DNA of 64,000 nucleotides from Marthasterias glacialis (Eukaryota > Echinodermata > Asteroidea > Forcipulatida > Asteriidae): the NCBI GenBank assembly GCA_911728455.2, contig OU452229.1, forward strand, positions 23,487,347 to 23,551,346, written 5' to 3'. Positions 39,501 through 44,939 of this stretch are shown in pieces. The notes beneath the pieces were generated by a model, which saw only the letters and a program-made list of their open reading frames with translations, made no database searches and was not told where the DNA came from. Position 1 is the first letter of the stretch. Each line of letters starts with the position of its first letter. The position numbers were made by a program, and so were the translations under genes.

Positions 39501-40322
39501 CAAACTGCAGTTACATGCCTGTAACATGTAGTAGGAAAACTACATATCCACCATGTGTGGACAAAAGAAATCCCTCTATTTTCATTGCAAAGGACGTGAT
39601 ATTAAAACCATCGTCTTAAGTTATGCTTCAGTCATACATGTACCAAACCATCATTAAGATGTCAATTCCTGAACTGACATATATTCTAAGCAGTTACTTA
39701 TTTATTCCTTATACCTTTATTTCTTCCTCGAACCCCAGGGTGGATAAGAGGCAAGGGAAAAAACGGAAGTGATTCGGGTAGCTGCTACACGATGGGCCCA
39801 GACTCGGACATCACAGCCCAGGATGATGATTACATCGATGAGATGCTTTATTGTCCAACCTCACGAGCAGCAAGGAGAAGGATGTCAATGCAACTGAGAC
39901 GGGGAAACTTCGCCCTGTCCGCTTTGTCCAGGGAACGTGCCAAAGATTTTGAAGATTGTGACAGTAGCGACTACATAGAGGATGACATGTTTGCCGATAT
40001 TGAAGATGATGGGGGTGATGAAGGTGGTGAAGAAGGGGGTGAAGAGGAAGAAGAAGAGGAGACTGATGGGGGAGAGAACAATGTCAAGGATGAAGACACT
40101 GTAGAAGATGAGAAGTGTAATGATCTTCACGAAGATCTTGAGTATGATGAAGAATTTCATCATTTTACCAATCCTCTTGGCCCTCTTCATCATTATCATC
40201 CTAGGGAACAGCGTCATTATACCCATCATCCATTAGAAACAGTTCATCTTGAAGAAACCAGGAGAACAACTTCAGGCACCCACAAGCAACGGCACCAGCG
40301 TAAACACTCTGGTAAAAGATGA
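429..40322 (+). CDS. PRUNE2: PRUNE2 orthologue (DHH phosphoesterase + giant acidic exon + BCH domain), 5' end outside window
   Basis: Joined coding exons: 429-539, 2709-3108, 15891-16046, 16824-16918, 18790-24930, 25407-25595, 26064-26199, 27413-27562, 29200-29367, 29581-29683, 30171-30302, 30650-30736, 31119-31217, then alternative 3' exons. All junctions are GT-AG and in phase; the route through 33778-33802, 35358-35496 and 39739-40322 gives 2,904 residues, the route ending at 31940 gives 2,688 (N-terminus missing in both). Domains in order: DHH (about 10-222) with the [16 protein letters not shown] and LVDTVN motifs; DHHA2 (about 223-365); acidic disordered region (to about 2,300); caytaxin/BNIP2-like linker with EWQDDE and SWDDD; BCH (about 2,480-2,655). 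Known of the family: PRUNE proteins are DHH phosphodiesterases/exopolyphosphatases, and BCH proteins bind small GTPase regulators and, for caytaxin, kinesin light chain. Catalytic activity and partners here are inferred. The first coding exon and promoter lie left of the window. Confidence 0.9.
540..2708 (+). other. PRUNE2 intron
   Basis: Holds the foldback at 811-1070 and, from about 1,255 to 1,730, a stretch with many short TTCCACA/TGTGGAA words, including two copies of ACACATGTTCTTCAAAA near 1,611 and 1,680. No coding exon was recognised. Confidence 0.8.
811..1070. mobile_element. Foldback element with about 38-bp inverted ends
   Basis: The left end AAAGATTATCGAGCGCCGAA recurs inverted at the right (CGGCGCTCTATAATCTTT), and the match continues through ATGCGCAAGA and GGGGAACT with few mismatches. 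No target duplication was identified. Confidence 0.7.
2709..3108 (+). CDS. PRUNE2: PRUNE2 coding exon: DHH domain core
   Basis: Starts after CCGTAG (alternatively six bases later, after CAG at 2712-2714, same frame) and ends before GTAAGT in phase 1. It encodes VVPVLNIP, then FRDD, then LVDHN (residues 99-103 of the joined product) and IIDHH (119-123), then the [10 protein letters not shown] block. These match the second and third DHH motifs of the prune/PPX1 family. Motif II reads DHN, as in yeast-type exopolyphosphatase, where human PRUNE1 has DHH. Confidence 0.9.
3565..3731. mobile_element. Foldback MITE
   Basis: The left end AAGGGAATAGAAGAATAGTG pairs with the inverted right end (CACTCTTTTATTCCCTT). 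The centre is a hairpin with 12-bp arms GTGGCCGTGTGA and TCACACGGCCAC at 3,625-3,673. Confidence 0.65.
4035..4212 (+). mobile_element. 178-bp MITE, copy 1
   Basis: Ends TAGGCCTCGATCTTAA and TTAAGATCACGACCTG are inverted repeats. It is flanked by a perfect 6-bp duplication TTGTTG at 4,029-4,034 and 4,213-4,218. Same length as copies at 9,701 and 16,259. Confidence 0.92.
4660..4832 (+). mobile_element. 169-bp-type MITE relative (family D), degraded copy
   Basis: Shares GAGGCAATTGCCTCC, the CTGGTCATTGCC block and the GCCCTTGCCCTTTCAA...GAAGCAATC right end with the well-bounded copy at 58,987. Its own target duplication is not clear. Confidence 0.7.
6383..6451 (-). mobile_element. tRNA-derived SINE relic or tRNA pseudogene
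   Basis: On the minus strand there are a good A box (TGGTTAGCTCAGTTGG, 6,448-6,433) and B box (GGTTCGAGTCC, 6,399-6,389). The T arm pairs at four of five positions, but the acceptor and anticodon stems do not form, so a functional tRNA is unlikely. Confidence 0.55.
6845..7005 (-). mobile_element. tRNA-derived SINE with conserved AAAACCCAC-type body
   Basis: On the minus strand a B box GGTTCGAATCC (6,947-6,937) and an A-box-like TGGCTTGGTGG stand next to a body whose plus-strand text includes GGGAGGAAAACC and GGGGGAAAACCCACAGA. That body resembles a segment seen in many animal SINE-type repeats. Confidence 0.6.
7344..7508 (+). repeat. Three tandem 55-bp units
   Basis: Units start at 7,344, 7,399 and 7,454, each beginning GAATGCAACTGCAGAGCTTC and ending CATTCTGT, with few differences. 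Confidence 0.95.
7556..8630 (+). repeat. 1.07-kb minisatellite of 6/12/24-bp units
   Basis: Built of GGCTCTGGCTTG followed by GCCTCCGACTTG, GCCTCCAACTTG or further GGCTCTGGCTTG. Because unit lengths are multiples of three, long frames are open on both strands (GSGLASDL forward, KPEPKSEA reverse). One base is missing near 8,271 (CTTGACTCTGG), which shifts the forward frames. No splice-linked gene or start context supports translation. Confidence 0.95.
8655..8960 (-). mobile_element. Two abutting family D MITE copies (composite)
   Basis: The left copy starts CAGGCCTAATTGCTCCGTTC (8,655) and matches the inverse of the 58,987 element through GAGGCAATTGCCTCC. A second, more diverged copy continues from about 8,785 to CCAGGCCTG near 8,955. 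Confidence 0.65.
9365..9563 (-). mobile_element. TTAA-type MITE, diverged copy
   Basis: Inverted relative to the copy at 18,462: TTAAAGGGGTTGTGTTGTCA at the left, CATGATGACACAACC at the right, with shared inner text (CAGATACTGTA, TCAAATCACAAAGGGTG, TTCCATTTACTGCTATAATC). Confidence 0.8.
9637..9984. mobile_element. 165-bp-type MITE (GGCTGGTTTAT ends) interrupted by a 178-bp MITE
   Basis: Outer ends GGCTGGTTTAT and ATAAACCAGCC match the intact element at 34,530-34,694. Removing the inserted 178 bp plus its 6-bp duplication leaves 164 bp. Confidence 0.88.
9701..9878 (+). mobile_element. 178-bp MITE, copy 2 (nested)
   Basis: CAGGCCTCGATCTTAA at the left, TTAAGATCAAGGCCCG at the right, perfect 6-bp duplication AGTTAG at 9,695-9,700 and 9,879-9,884. 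It sits inside another MITE. Confidence 0.93.
11463..11829. mobile_element. hAT-like MITE inserted in the LINE
   Basis: Ends CAGTGACGTAACTAAGGG and CCCTAGTTACGCCGCTG are inverted repeats of the CAGYGRCGTAACTA type. Flanking octamers AAGAGGAC (11,455-11,462) and AAAAGGAT (11,830-11,837) match at six of eight positions, and the LINE frame resumes across it. Confidence 0.8.
11477..11505. repeat. G-run/C-run palindrome around CACGTG
   Basis: About eleven Gs, then CACGTG, then about eleven Cs form a nearly perfect inverted repeat; a further run of about 18 Cs follows near 11,532. Confidence 0.9.
12534..12785 (-). mobile_element. Family D MITE split by about 160 bp of other repeat
   Basis: CAGGCCCGACTGCTCCGTTC...GGCAATGGCACC is separated from GCACCTCTATGAGGAAATTG by inserted sequence resembling the DNA after the 58,987 copy (TGTAGGTCAGC, CTCAATAAA, CATCCTGCCTG). 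Confidence 0.55.
12850..13590. mobile_element. Roughly 740-bp non-autonomous element with inverted ends
   Basis: AAATAATAGACCGATTGCAC and TCACGTGACCTATTGTGGGTA at the left recur inverted at 13,527-13,590 (TACCCACAATAGGTCACGTGA, ATCGGTCTATTATTT). The left 310 bp recur in inverse orientation at 44,940-45,280. Confidence 0.75.
14606..14676 (+). mobile_element. tRNA-derived SINE head
   Basis: TGACCTAGTGGTTGAGACAT and CTGCTCTAGAAT followed by a degenerate B box GGTTCATATCC. Shares AGACATCTGCTCTAGAAT with the SINE copy on the minus strand at 59,893-60,048. Confidence 0.6.
14781..14993 (+). mobile_element. TTAA-type MITE, copy
   Basis: TTAATGGGGCTGTGTGGTCA at the left, CATGACGACACAGCCCCTTTAA at the right; inner text collinear with 18,462-18,675. 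Confidence 0.88.
15891..16046 (+). CDS. PRUNE2: PRUNE2 coding exon: DHH motif IV
   Basis: Acceptor TGTTTTGTAG, donor GTAAAA, phase 1 on both sides. The split glycine leads into [10 protein letters not shown], which holds the conserved Asp of the last DHH metal site, followed by GKATSKD and a helical segment ending in QQAKSDVSG. The same order is found in human PRUNE1. Confidence 0.9.
16047..16823 (+). other. PRUNE2 intron
   Basis: Contains the third 178-bp MITE; the remainder is AT-rich without recognised features. Confidence 0.8.
16259..16436 (-). mobile_element. 178-bp MITE, copy 3 (inverted)
   Basis: CAGGCCTTGATCTTAA at the left, TTAAGATTGAGGCCTG at the right, perfect 6-bp duplication CTTTTA at 16,253-16,258 and 16,437-16,442. 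The inner sequence is the inverse of copies 1 and 2. Confidence 0.93.
16824..16918 (+). CDS. PRUNE2: PRUNE2 coding exon: DHH-DHHA2 linker
   Basis: Acceptor TTGATAG, donor GTGAGT, entering in phase 1 and leaving in phase 0. It encodes [13 protein letters not shown] and a segment ending SSIPMNLK. The LRKD motif and the small hydrophobic strand correspond to the LRKDQK...IYMDLE region of PRUNE1. Confidence 0.9.
17011..17154. mobile_element. 144-bp foldback MITE
   Basis: TGGGAGACTTTTGAGGACAC and GGTGGCAGCAGACTCACCAG at the left are mirrored by GGTAAGTCTGCTGCCACC and CCAAAGTCTCCCA at the right. Confidence 0.85.
17159..17325 (+). mobile_element. Family D MITE relative
   Basis: Begins CAGGCCGAGAATTACACGG, ends TTTCAGGCCTG, with inner ATGGCCTTGCCCTCTCAAAG. 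The ends match the CAGGCC...GGCCTG pattern; flanking hexamers do not match. Confidence 0.65.
18462..18675 (+). mobile_element. TTAA-type MITE, best copy (214 bp)
   Basis: TTAAAGGGGCTGTGTTGTCA and its continuation TGATTATAGCAG are inverted at the right end (CTGCTATAATCATGACGACA, CAGCCCCTTTAA). TTAA at both outer ends suggests a TTAA target duplication. Confidence 0.92.
18790..24930 (+). CDS. PRUNE2: PRUNE2 giant exon: DHHA2 end plus 1,900-residue acidic region
   Basis: One uninterrupted 6,141-nt exon (2,047 codons, phase 0 at both ends; acceptor CTTGCAG, donor GTAAGT). Its first roughly 110 codons finish the DHHA2 domain ([30 protein letters not shown]). The rest is predicted disordered and rich in Glu, Asp, Ser and Val. 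Between 19,230 and 20,135 it holds a cluster of NPF and DPF tripeptides. Between 22,726 and about 24,237 it holds three long, almost identical repeats. Near the end come a Ser/Thr-Pro-rich stretch (TPKS, GTPGS, GTPLTP, LTPDTG) and a basic/acidic tail containing KRSVSID and EWDD. A single very large exon in this position is also a feature of vertebrate PRUNE2, so the shape is conserved although most of the residues probably are not. Confidence 0.95.
19230..20135 (+). other. PRUNE2: NPF/DPF tripeptide cluster in PRUNE2 giant exon
   Basis: Read in the PRUNE2 frame this 0.9-kb stretch contains three NPF motifs (SNPFAQ, NNPFGI, NNPFPA) and six DPF motifs (DDPFDM, LDPFGS, ADPFGV, SDPFSS, PDPFGM, PDPFGG), spaced by Ser/Thr/Gly-rich linkers. 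In endocytic adaptors NPF binds EH domains and DPF binds the AP2 alpha appendage; transfer of that role here is inference. Confidence 0.85.
22726..24237 (+). repeat. PRUNE2: Three long in-frame tandem repeats with nested 75-bp subrepeats
   Basis: Copies start at 22,726, 23,311 and 23,821, each opening with CTTTCAGCATCTCTGGTTCA (one base differs in the first). They are nearly identical at the DNA level. The spacing differs by exactly 75 bp (585 then 510) because a 25-residue subunit (core [15 protein letters not shown]) occurs three times in copy 1, twice in copy 2 and once in copy 3. All changes keep the reading frame. Confidence 0.95.
25407..25595 (+). CDS. PRUNE2: PRUNE2 coding exon: EWQDDE linker
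   Basis: Sixty-three codons, phase 0 at both ends; acceptor TTTGATCCAG, donor GTGACT. It contains [10 protein letters not shown], which resembles the EEWQDED segment near the N-terminus of caytaxin. This marks where BNIP2/caytaxin-like sequence begins. Confidence 0.88.
26064..26199 (+). CDS. PRUNE2: PRUNE2 coding exon: acidic linker
   Basis: Acceptor TATAACCAG, donor GTAGGT, leaving in phase 1. It encodes [12 protein letters not shown], a WAERLAGDD segment and an aspartate-rich end. No independent domain is recognised; it is assigned by phase and position. Confidence 0.85.
26200..27412 (+). other. PRUNE2 intron
   Basis: Contains the hairpin element at 26,311-26,465; the rest is AT-rich and unremarkable. 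Confidence 0.8.
26311..26465. mobile_element. 155-bp hairpin element
   Basis: The left arm (ATAGACAACTTCGCAAATAC, then GAGTTGCATGCTGGTCTAGT) is mirrored by the right arm (ACCAGACCAGCATGCAACTC, then GGATTTGCAAAGTTGTCTAT) with a short loop near 26,385. Confidence 0.88.
27413..27562 (+). CDS. PRUNE2: PRUNE2 coding exon: [11 protein letters not shown] linker
   Basis: Acceptor CCCTCCAG, donor GTAAGA, phase 1 on both sides. It encodes [15 protein letters not shown], comparable to the APEINISLDQSEG segment of caytaxin, and ends in EMSWD. With the first codons of the next exon this forms SWDDD, in the place of caytaxin's kinesin-light-chain-binding ELEWEDD motif. Confidence 0.87.
27563..29199 (+). 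other. PRUNE2 intron
   Basis: 27,700-28,900 is rich in AACACTTCACTAACA-like words and CCACCCC tracts without a recognisable feature; the open frame at 27,974-28,354 lacks homology. An inverted-repeat element (TTTGACCACATGAGGGCGCT at 28,947 and its inverse near 29,130-29,148) lies just before the next exon. Confidence 0.7.
29200..29367 (+). CDS. PRUNE2: PRUNE2 coding exon: BCH domain start
   Basis: Acceptor GTTTTGTAG, donor GTAAGA, phase 1 on both sides. After [10 protein letters not shown] it encodes [16 protein letters not shown] and [12 protein letters not shown], the diagnostic opening of the BCH domain (compare WRTVIIGEQEHRIDL and PYMKVVTHGG in caytaxin). Confidence 0.93.
29581..29683 (+). 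CDS. PRUNE2: PRUNE2 coding exon: BCH domain
   Basis: Acceptor GATGATAG, donor GTAAGA, in phase 1 and out in phase 2. It encodes [18 protein letters not shown] and [10 protein letters not shown], closely matching the YYGEGLNAIIVFAACFLP block of BNIP2-family BCH domains. Confidence 0.94.
29890..30160 (+). repeat. Tandem 20-bp repeat next to a BCH-exon acceptor
   Basis: About 13 units of TTTAAGAATGTTTGTTTATA, some degenerate, run up to within ten bases of the acceptor at 30,170. Confidence 0.93.
30171..30302 (+). CDS. PRUNE2: PRUNE2 coding exon: BCH domain
   Basis: Acceptor TGATGACAG lies directly after a tandem 20-bp repeat; donor GTAAGA, phase 2 on both sides. It encodes [20 protein letters not shown] and [14 protein letters not shown], a highly conserved BCH core. 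Confidence 0.94.
30650..30736 (+). CDS. PRUNE2: PRUNE2 coding exon: BCH domain
   Basis: Acceptor TTACTTCAG, phase 2 on both sides. It encodes [19 protein letters not shown] and RPFIS. The donor GTTGGT is weaker than the others in this gene, but the frame and homology (FIS joined to SKF) support it. Confidence 0.92.
31119..31217 (+). CDS. PRUNE2: PRUNE2 coding exon: end of BCH domain
   Basis: Acceptor CCCACCAG, donor GTCAGT, phase 2 on both sides. It encodes [16 protein letters not shown] and [12 protein letters not shown], equivalent to the MEYV-IP-E end of BCH domains. Three downstream exons can be joined to its phase-2 end, so splicing appears to branch here. Confidence 0.93.
31841..31940 (+). 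CDS. PRUNE2: PRUNE2 alternative terminal exon (short C-terminus)
   Basis: A pyrimidine-rich acceptor (CACTTCTCTAG) is followed by an in-phase continuation of 33 residues, beginning with the split serine and [10 protein letters not shown] and ending in HVNVPPKI before TGA at 31,938. An AATAAA signal follows at 32,005. No homology to the usual BNIP2-family tail was recognised, so this is a candidate alternative last exon based on splice site, frame and polyadenylation signal. Confidence 0.55.
32005..32010 (+). promoter_or_regulatory. PRUNE2: Candidate polyadenylation signal for the short PRUNE2 isoform
   Basis: Canonical AATAAA 65 bases after the stop codon of the 31,841 exon. Transcript evidence would be needed to confirm use. 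Confidence 0.4.
32863..32928 (+). repeat. 13-bp tandem repeat
   Basis: Five consecutive units of ATAACATGGTTAC in a PRUNE2 intron. Confidence 0.92.
33778..33802 (+). CDS. PRUNE2: PRUNE2 25-nt microexon
   Basis: Acceptor AAACCTGCAG, donor GTAATT. Joined to the phase-2 end of the 31,119 exon it completes an arginine and adds FDEQRSEK. This aligns with the segment that follows the BCH domain in caytaxin (YEEERLKAR) and PRUNE2 (LDEELRE), which makes a real microexon likely despite its size. Confidence 0.7.
33803..35357 (+). other. Intron between microexon and candidate exon
   Basis: Holds the intact 165-bp MITE; otherwise AT-rich with C/A-runs near 34,832-34,870. Confidence 0.55.
34530..34694. 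mobile_element. 165-bp MITE, intact copy
   Basis: GGCTGGTTTATATAGTTGG at the left, CAATCAACTATAAACCAGCC at the right; flanks TTCA on both sides (34,526-34,529 and 34,695-34,698) suggest a 4-bp target duplication. Confidence 0.88.
35358..35496 (+). CDS. PRUNE2: Candidate PRUNE2 exon with Cys/hydrophobic segment
   Basis: Acceptor CCACACAG, donor GTAAGA. Entered in phase 0 from the microexon it encodes [16 protein letters not shown] and [20 protein letters not shown], leaving in phase 1, which then fits the 39,739 exon. It is visibly more GC-rich than its surroundings. If the donor is ignored the frame continues to TAG at 35,579-35,581. No homologue is recognised; all three forward frames are open, so the frame rests on phase alone. 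Confidence 0.45.
37490..37710 (+). repeat. Degenerate AT-rich tandem array
   Basis: Recurring AATATCTCAGCTATGATATA and TTTGATATTCTTGA-like units of about 50-60 bp with many differences. Confidence 0.6.
39085..39265. mobile_element. Foldback related to 15,777-15,870
   Basis: GGCCTCACGTTTCGACC and CAGCAGAGTCTTTCTC are mirrored by GAGAAAGACTCTGCTAGGG and AAAACGTGAGGCC. The text CCAACCAAAAGGACCTG also occurs at 15,777. Confidence 0.75.
39739..40322 (+). CDS. PRUNE2: Candidate PRUNE2 long terminal exon (acidic tail)
   Basis: After acceptor ACCCCAG, the phase-1 frame runs 194 codons to TGA: basic [36 protein letters not shown], then a Glu/Asp/Gly-rich stretch and a His-rich end. The same acceptor entered in phase 2 directly from 31,217 would give only [10 protein letters not shown] and a stop. 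Which frame is used cannot be decided from the DNA. An AATAAA lies at 41,797. Confidence 0.5.
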
Positions 40323-41796
40323 CTTCAAGTGCGAATGCAACAAGGTTGTGTCTCAGTTCTGCATGTACATTTGTAAATTCCAGAATTTGAATTGAGATAC
40401 ACCACTGTTGCATGCATGAACACATCTTACAAGCAGCAATATTTTATCAAAGTTAATGCACTGAAATGACAAGATTAAGCTAAAATCTGTTTTTACTTTT
40501 TTTTTTTTGAATATATGATATTATGCACCCCTAGAAACTGTGGCAATAATGCTATAATCATTAGCTTCTTTAACCCTCCTTATCTTGGTAATATTTCCAG
40601 TGAGTTGACCGACCATTTGCTACAGCCTGTGCCGTTGAGTGACATTAACGGCACAGGTTGTGTATGGTTGTACAACTGTGCTCAGAACTTACTGTGTGCA
40701 TGTGTGAACAGTGTAGATGCATTCATAGTTCGTAGATTCACTCATAGTTTATCCATCATTCAAAAGCACAGTAAATGATATTGAATGGTCGGACAGTAGG
40801 AGGGTTGACTGTGTACTGTGTAGATGCACTCACCACGTGATATCATATTGCAGGCTGGCATAGTTTATCCATCATTCAAAACCAGTGGATGATATTGAAT
40901 GGTCAGATAGTAGGAGGGTTAATGTAATTTATTTGCTGACGATTAGTGTTCACTATTATGCATATTGGTCTGGTTTTTTTTTTTTACTATAGGTAGCCAT
41001 CTTGTTTTTATTTCATACAATTTAAGGAACCAAACTTAAAACATGTCTCCATCAACGGCTTTGGGTATGGCTATGACTTAAGCTATGGATATGGCTATGG
41101 CTATGGCTTTAGTAAGGCTGTTGCATTAGCAGTTACTTTAACTTTACAAATTGACTGCATCACAGCTGTCCGCAATTCATTTGCACCATTAATTGTCGGC
41201 GTTTTATGGGTTGAAGTGTGAACGTAGAATTTGTTATTTCCTGGAAGTTAAAAGTAAATGAAGTTCCTTATGTAAAGATTAATTTACCAAACATATTAGA
41301 TAATTTGAGCATTTACATTTACCATTGTCATGAGTGTACAAAACACATACAGGTCTGAATGTGCAGAGCATGCTGTGTATTGCACGACTTGTTTTGTGAG
41401 ATCTTGTAAATCTTTGTGATTATGTGTTTGTTTCAAAAAGCATATTTTTACTTTATGCTTTTAAAAAAAAAGTTAATTCGTGACTAAATATTGTGGTTTT
41501 GATAGAAATTTCACATGGTGAAGAGGTGAAGGGTTTTTGGTTGGTCACTCTTTCAATACAGGGATAAAAAGTTAAAAGCCAAAAATTAAAGAAACCAAAT
41601 GTCACGTTATTTTGCATGCGTAAAAACAATATTTTTATAAAAATTTAGAAAACTTTGTAATTTTTTTTCTAAAGTACTTCTGAAAGGTATTGGTAAGCAA
41701 GCACCTGTTGAAACTACCTAATTACTACAAACTTATCAAATGTACAGCTTAGATTCCAAAAGTAAACAAGTAAATATAAATAGTACTATAATTGTA

Positions 41797-41802
41797 AATA
41801 AA
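41797..41802 (+). promoter_or_regulatory. Candidate polyadenylation signal, long PRUNE2 3' UTR
   Basis: First AATAAA after the stop at 40,322, in a 1.5-kb AT-rich stretch without coding signs. A second AATAAA lies near 43,769. Confidence 0.3.
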
Positions 41803-44771
41803 TGTTTAAAGTATCTGGGTTTTTCGGACAAGCGATATTTTAGTGTGTAGATATTTAAACACAATTATAACGAGCAGTTTCTTTACAGCATAAATGTATA
41901 TGGATTAAACTATGTAAGATATTATGGCACTTCTTTTTAGGAGGCTGCACAATTGAGTGAAATTATTGAAACTAAAAATGGCGGATTTTGGATGTTAGAA
42001 ATGGCCATTTGTGAAATTGTGATATATGCTATTAAATCTAAATGCATACATAGTGTATTTTGTTTAAAGAGAGTAAGACCACTTTGTGGAGTATGATATA
42101 TATTAGTGTGAAGTCACATCACATGATCAGCTTGCTTATACTCCTGGTTGCTGTGAAGCAAATTATGGAACCAAAATCCAATTTCTTGCTCGTGCTTTTA
42201 TTTTGCATGTTGGAATCCAAAATAAACTATTGCATATTTGAAAGCATCGGACAGTAATAAGTTTCTTTGCTAAATTTAATGCTGGTGAAAATTTTTGTTT
42301 ATAATATAAAAAATTAGAATTAATATAAATTTTAAAATGGTTTATTTTAATGCAACCGTTAAATGGTAAGATTTGTTTTAAAGGGGCCCTTTTTGAAACC
42401 TCGTGTTGTGTCGAAAAGTAGTTGACAAACCATTAAAAGCATACACCTATACTCGATTTTGAAGGAAGACTGTGCATAACAGATTTGAAAAATGCAAGCC
42501 CCCGTATCATTATCAACATATCGTAAGTGTGACGTAATTTCATTGTATTTCATTGTTACCCACTTCACACAAACTGGCTCCATCGATTGCCAGAAGCACG
42601 TATAGGAAATGCATTGAACTTGTTGTCAAGTTGAAGTTTTATGTAAGAACAGAATCATTTTGTGACTTTCCTATCACGTGTGTCTTGCAAAGACTCAAGG
42701 TCTTATCAGAAATATCGGTTTCTTTCATGAGAAATGGCTTTGAACGAAGGAATGAGTGTTTTTTGATAAAATAACGCAGTAGCGTATGCCAGCTTTGCAT
42801 AGCGAAAATTTTGGGCGCGCAGCAGATGCGCGCGCGTGTGACGCAATAACTTACCAACATATGGGTTGCGCACAATATAGCTCTATGGTTGCGAAGCTGG
42901 GTCTCGAGCAAAATCACGTGGCTTGCCAAACTTTGTCAGAAGCGCTAAAATGTATGAAACACGTTTGATATTTTTGACCCCGTCAGCAACCAAGATTGCC
43001 TCACATTCGATCTATAATCGTATTATCAATTCAATGCAATGACTCATAAATAATTATGTAGGCCTATAAGTTATAACAAAACGTTTTCGGGCCGCATGAT
43101 ACCAGCTCCGCATGCCTTTTTTAAAATTTATCATACAAAACCAGTCGTATTAGTACTTTTTTATTAAATCCATGTAGCTTATTGAATTTTGTCAGGGATT
43201 AATAAAATAGATATTAGTAAACTATTTTTATTTTAGTTTGTGATGGATATTTTAAAGGTCAATTAATTCTGAAGTCATATCAGCCGAGGCCCAACACACG
43301 GGTAATGAAACTGTTATGGATGAGCATCATCAAAAATGTCTGCACCATTGGCAAGTGACGCACGAGAAACATTTGAACCTCTAAAAAACTTTGAAAAAAA
43401 TAAAAATATTGCGCAATCAAAAAAGCTTAAACAATCCTCTCTTTTTAAATCACTCTGGCGCCGTATGATCCGATTTAGAAACTTTTAAACATTATTATGT
43501 AACAAACCAAATCTGGGAGTTTATTTGGGGAAATATTTGTGTTTCTCACATTAATTGCTTGCTTTTATCACACACACAGAAATCCTTTATATTCTTGCTA
43601 TCATCGGAGACAGATATATACTGTACGTTTATAATATAATCATATATGAGAACTTTTGCTTTGTTAATCCAAATGCTTCTAACACGTCGACTTTTTACCA
43701 TAAAAGTAAAAGGTATAAAATACAGGATTGGTAAAGCTGATAGTGCAGTGTCTTTATTTTTTTGTGTGATTCAATAAATACATGAAGAAGAAAAAAACAG
43801 TGCAAATTTGGGCTCAGCCCGTCGACTCAACCCGTCGTCCGAGTCGGAGAAAATAGTGGAAAACTGTGCATGCTTTTCAGCATGTAAACACATTGTTTTT
43901 AATACAATCTAAATTAAAGATGTCAAATTCTATTTTTTTCGACTTTGACAGTATTTCAGACCGAAATATTTCTATGGAAGATTGCTATACTGGTATGAAC
44001 TTCATAATCAGTACCGGTAAGCTTTCAGACTGATACTAATAAATCTGTTTTTGGAGGAATACTAATCCTGTATTCTACCTCTAACTGTCAACCAGCTTGT
44101 TGTATCCTGATGCAATCATGATCATGGTTAATGGTGTATCCTAATATTGTAACTCTTGATCTGGAATATTTGCAATACGTCTTATTCTGTATGCTGGCAA
44201 TAGGAATTGGTAACAATTTGATTCCAATTTATAAAATGTTTACTCAATTTCAAAATTGCAATGAGTGGTGAACCTTTTCACATATACTGCTGAGCTTCAA
44301 ACGAAAAGGTGTTGACTTTAATGTGTACCGAATGGATATCTCTGTGTCCGAAAAAAATACGTTGAGCAAAATATTTCTCTAAATATTGGACAATTGATTT
44401 TTGCGTTTGAAATAAAGTTAAAAATGCATCTGTAAGAACTAATATATGTGCCCTCTTGCTCTTCATTAACGACCTATCTTAACGCAAGAATAATGTTTTA
44501 AACTGGTGGGGACGATCGTGTGTTTTGTGTGACTTCAGCGTCCCCACGTCCAAAATTTGCGGGATACCATGGAAAGTGTTTAGCATTAATTTGCACACAT
44601 CGGGTGGAACGATTATGTTTTTTATAGTAGCAAAAAGCTGAATTGCCTATTGGGGGAGCGCGCTGTACAGACTGGTGGCAAATCTACCATGGTAAATACG
44701 CCTACGCATGCGTGCGGCGGAAAGATATTCAGTACAAAAAGTAGTTCCAGATTGCAACACCCTTATAGTTA

Positions 44772-44879
44772 TAAGTGATGACGTTTTGGAGCCGGAAGTG
44801 TCATGTAACATAAGTTCATGTACATGTATGTATACCGTTCGTTTACATTGCACTTCCGGCTCCAAAACGTCATCACTTA
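44772..44879. mobile_element. Inverted repeat with perfect 29-bp arms
   Basis: TAAGTGATGACGTTTTGGAG... at 44,772-44,800 is exactly mirrored at 44,851-44,879. A partial copy with one arm decayed lies at 45,953-46,030. Confidence 0.92.
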
Positions 44880-44939
44880 CCAACAGGATAGTGCGTTTAC
44901 AAAAGGTTACTTTACTTTCTTTCTGCAGCTTCAATGATA

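Larger units (their letters stand above)
35497..39738 (+). other. Intron before the long terminal exon
   Basis: Contains a 24-bp inverted pair (CGTCCAAAGTTGTCAACATT near 37,219 and its inverse near 37,413), a degenerate GATATATTTGATATTC array at 37,490-37,710, and the foldback at 39,085-39,265. The segment 37,715-38,520 looks like older repeat DNA. No homologous exon was seen. Confidence 0.5.
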
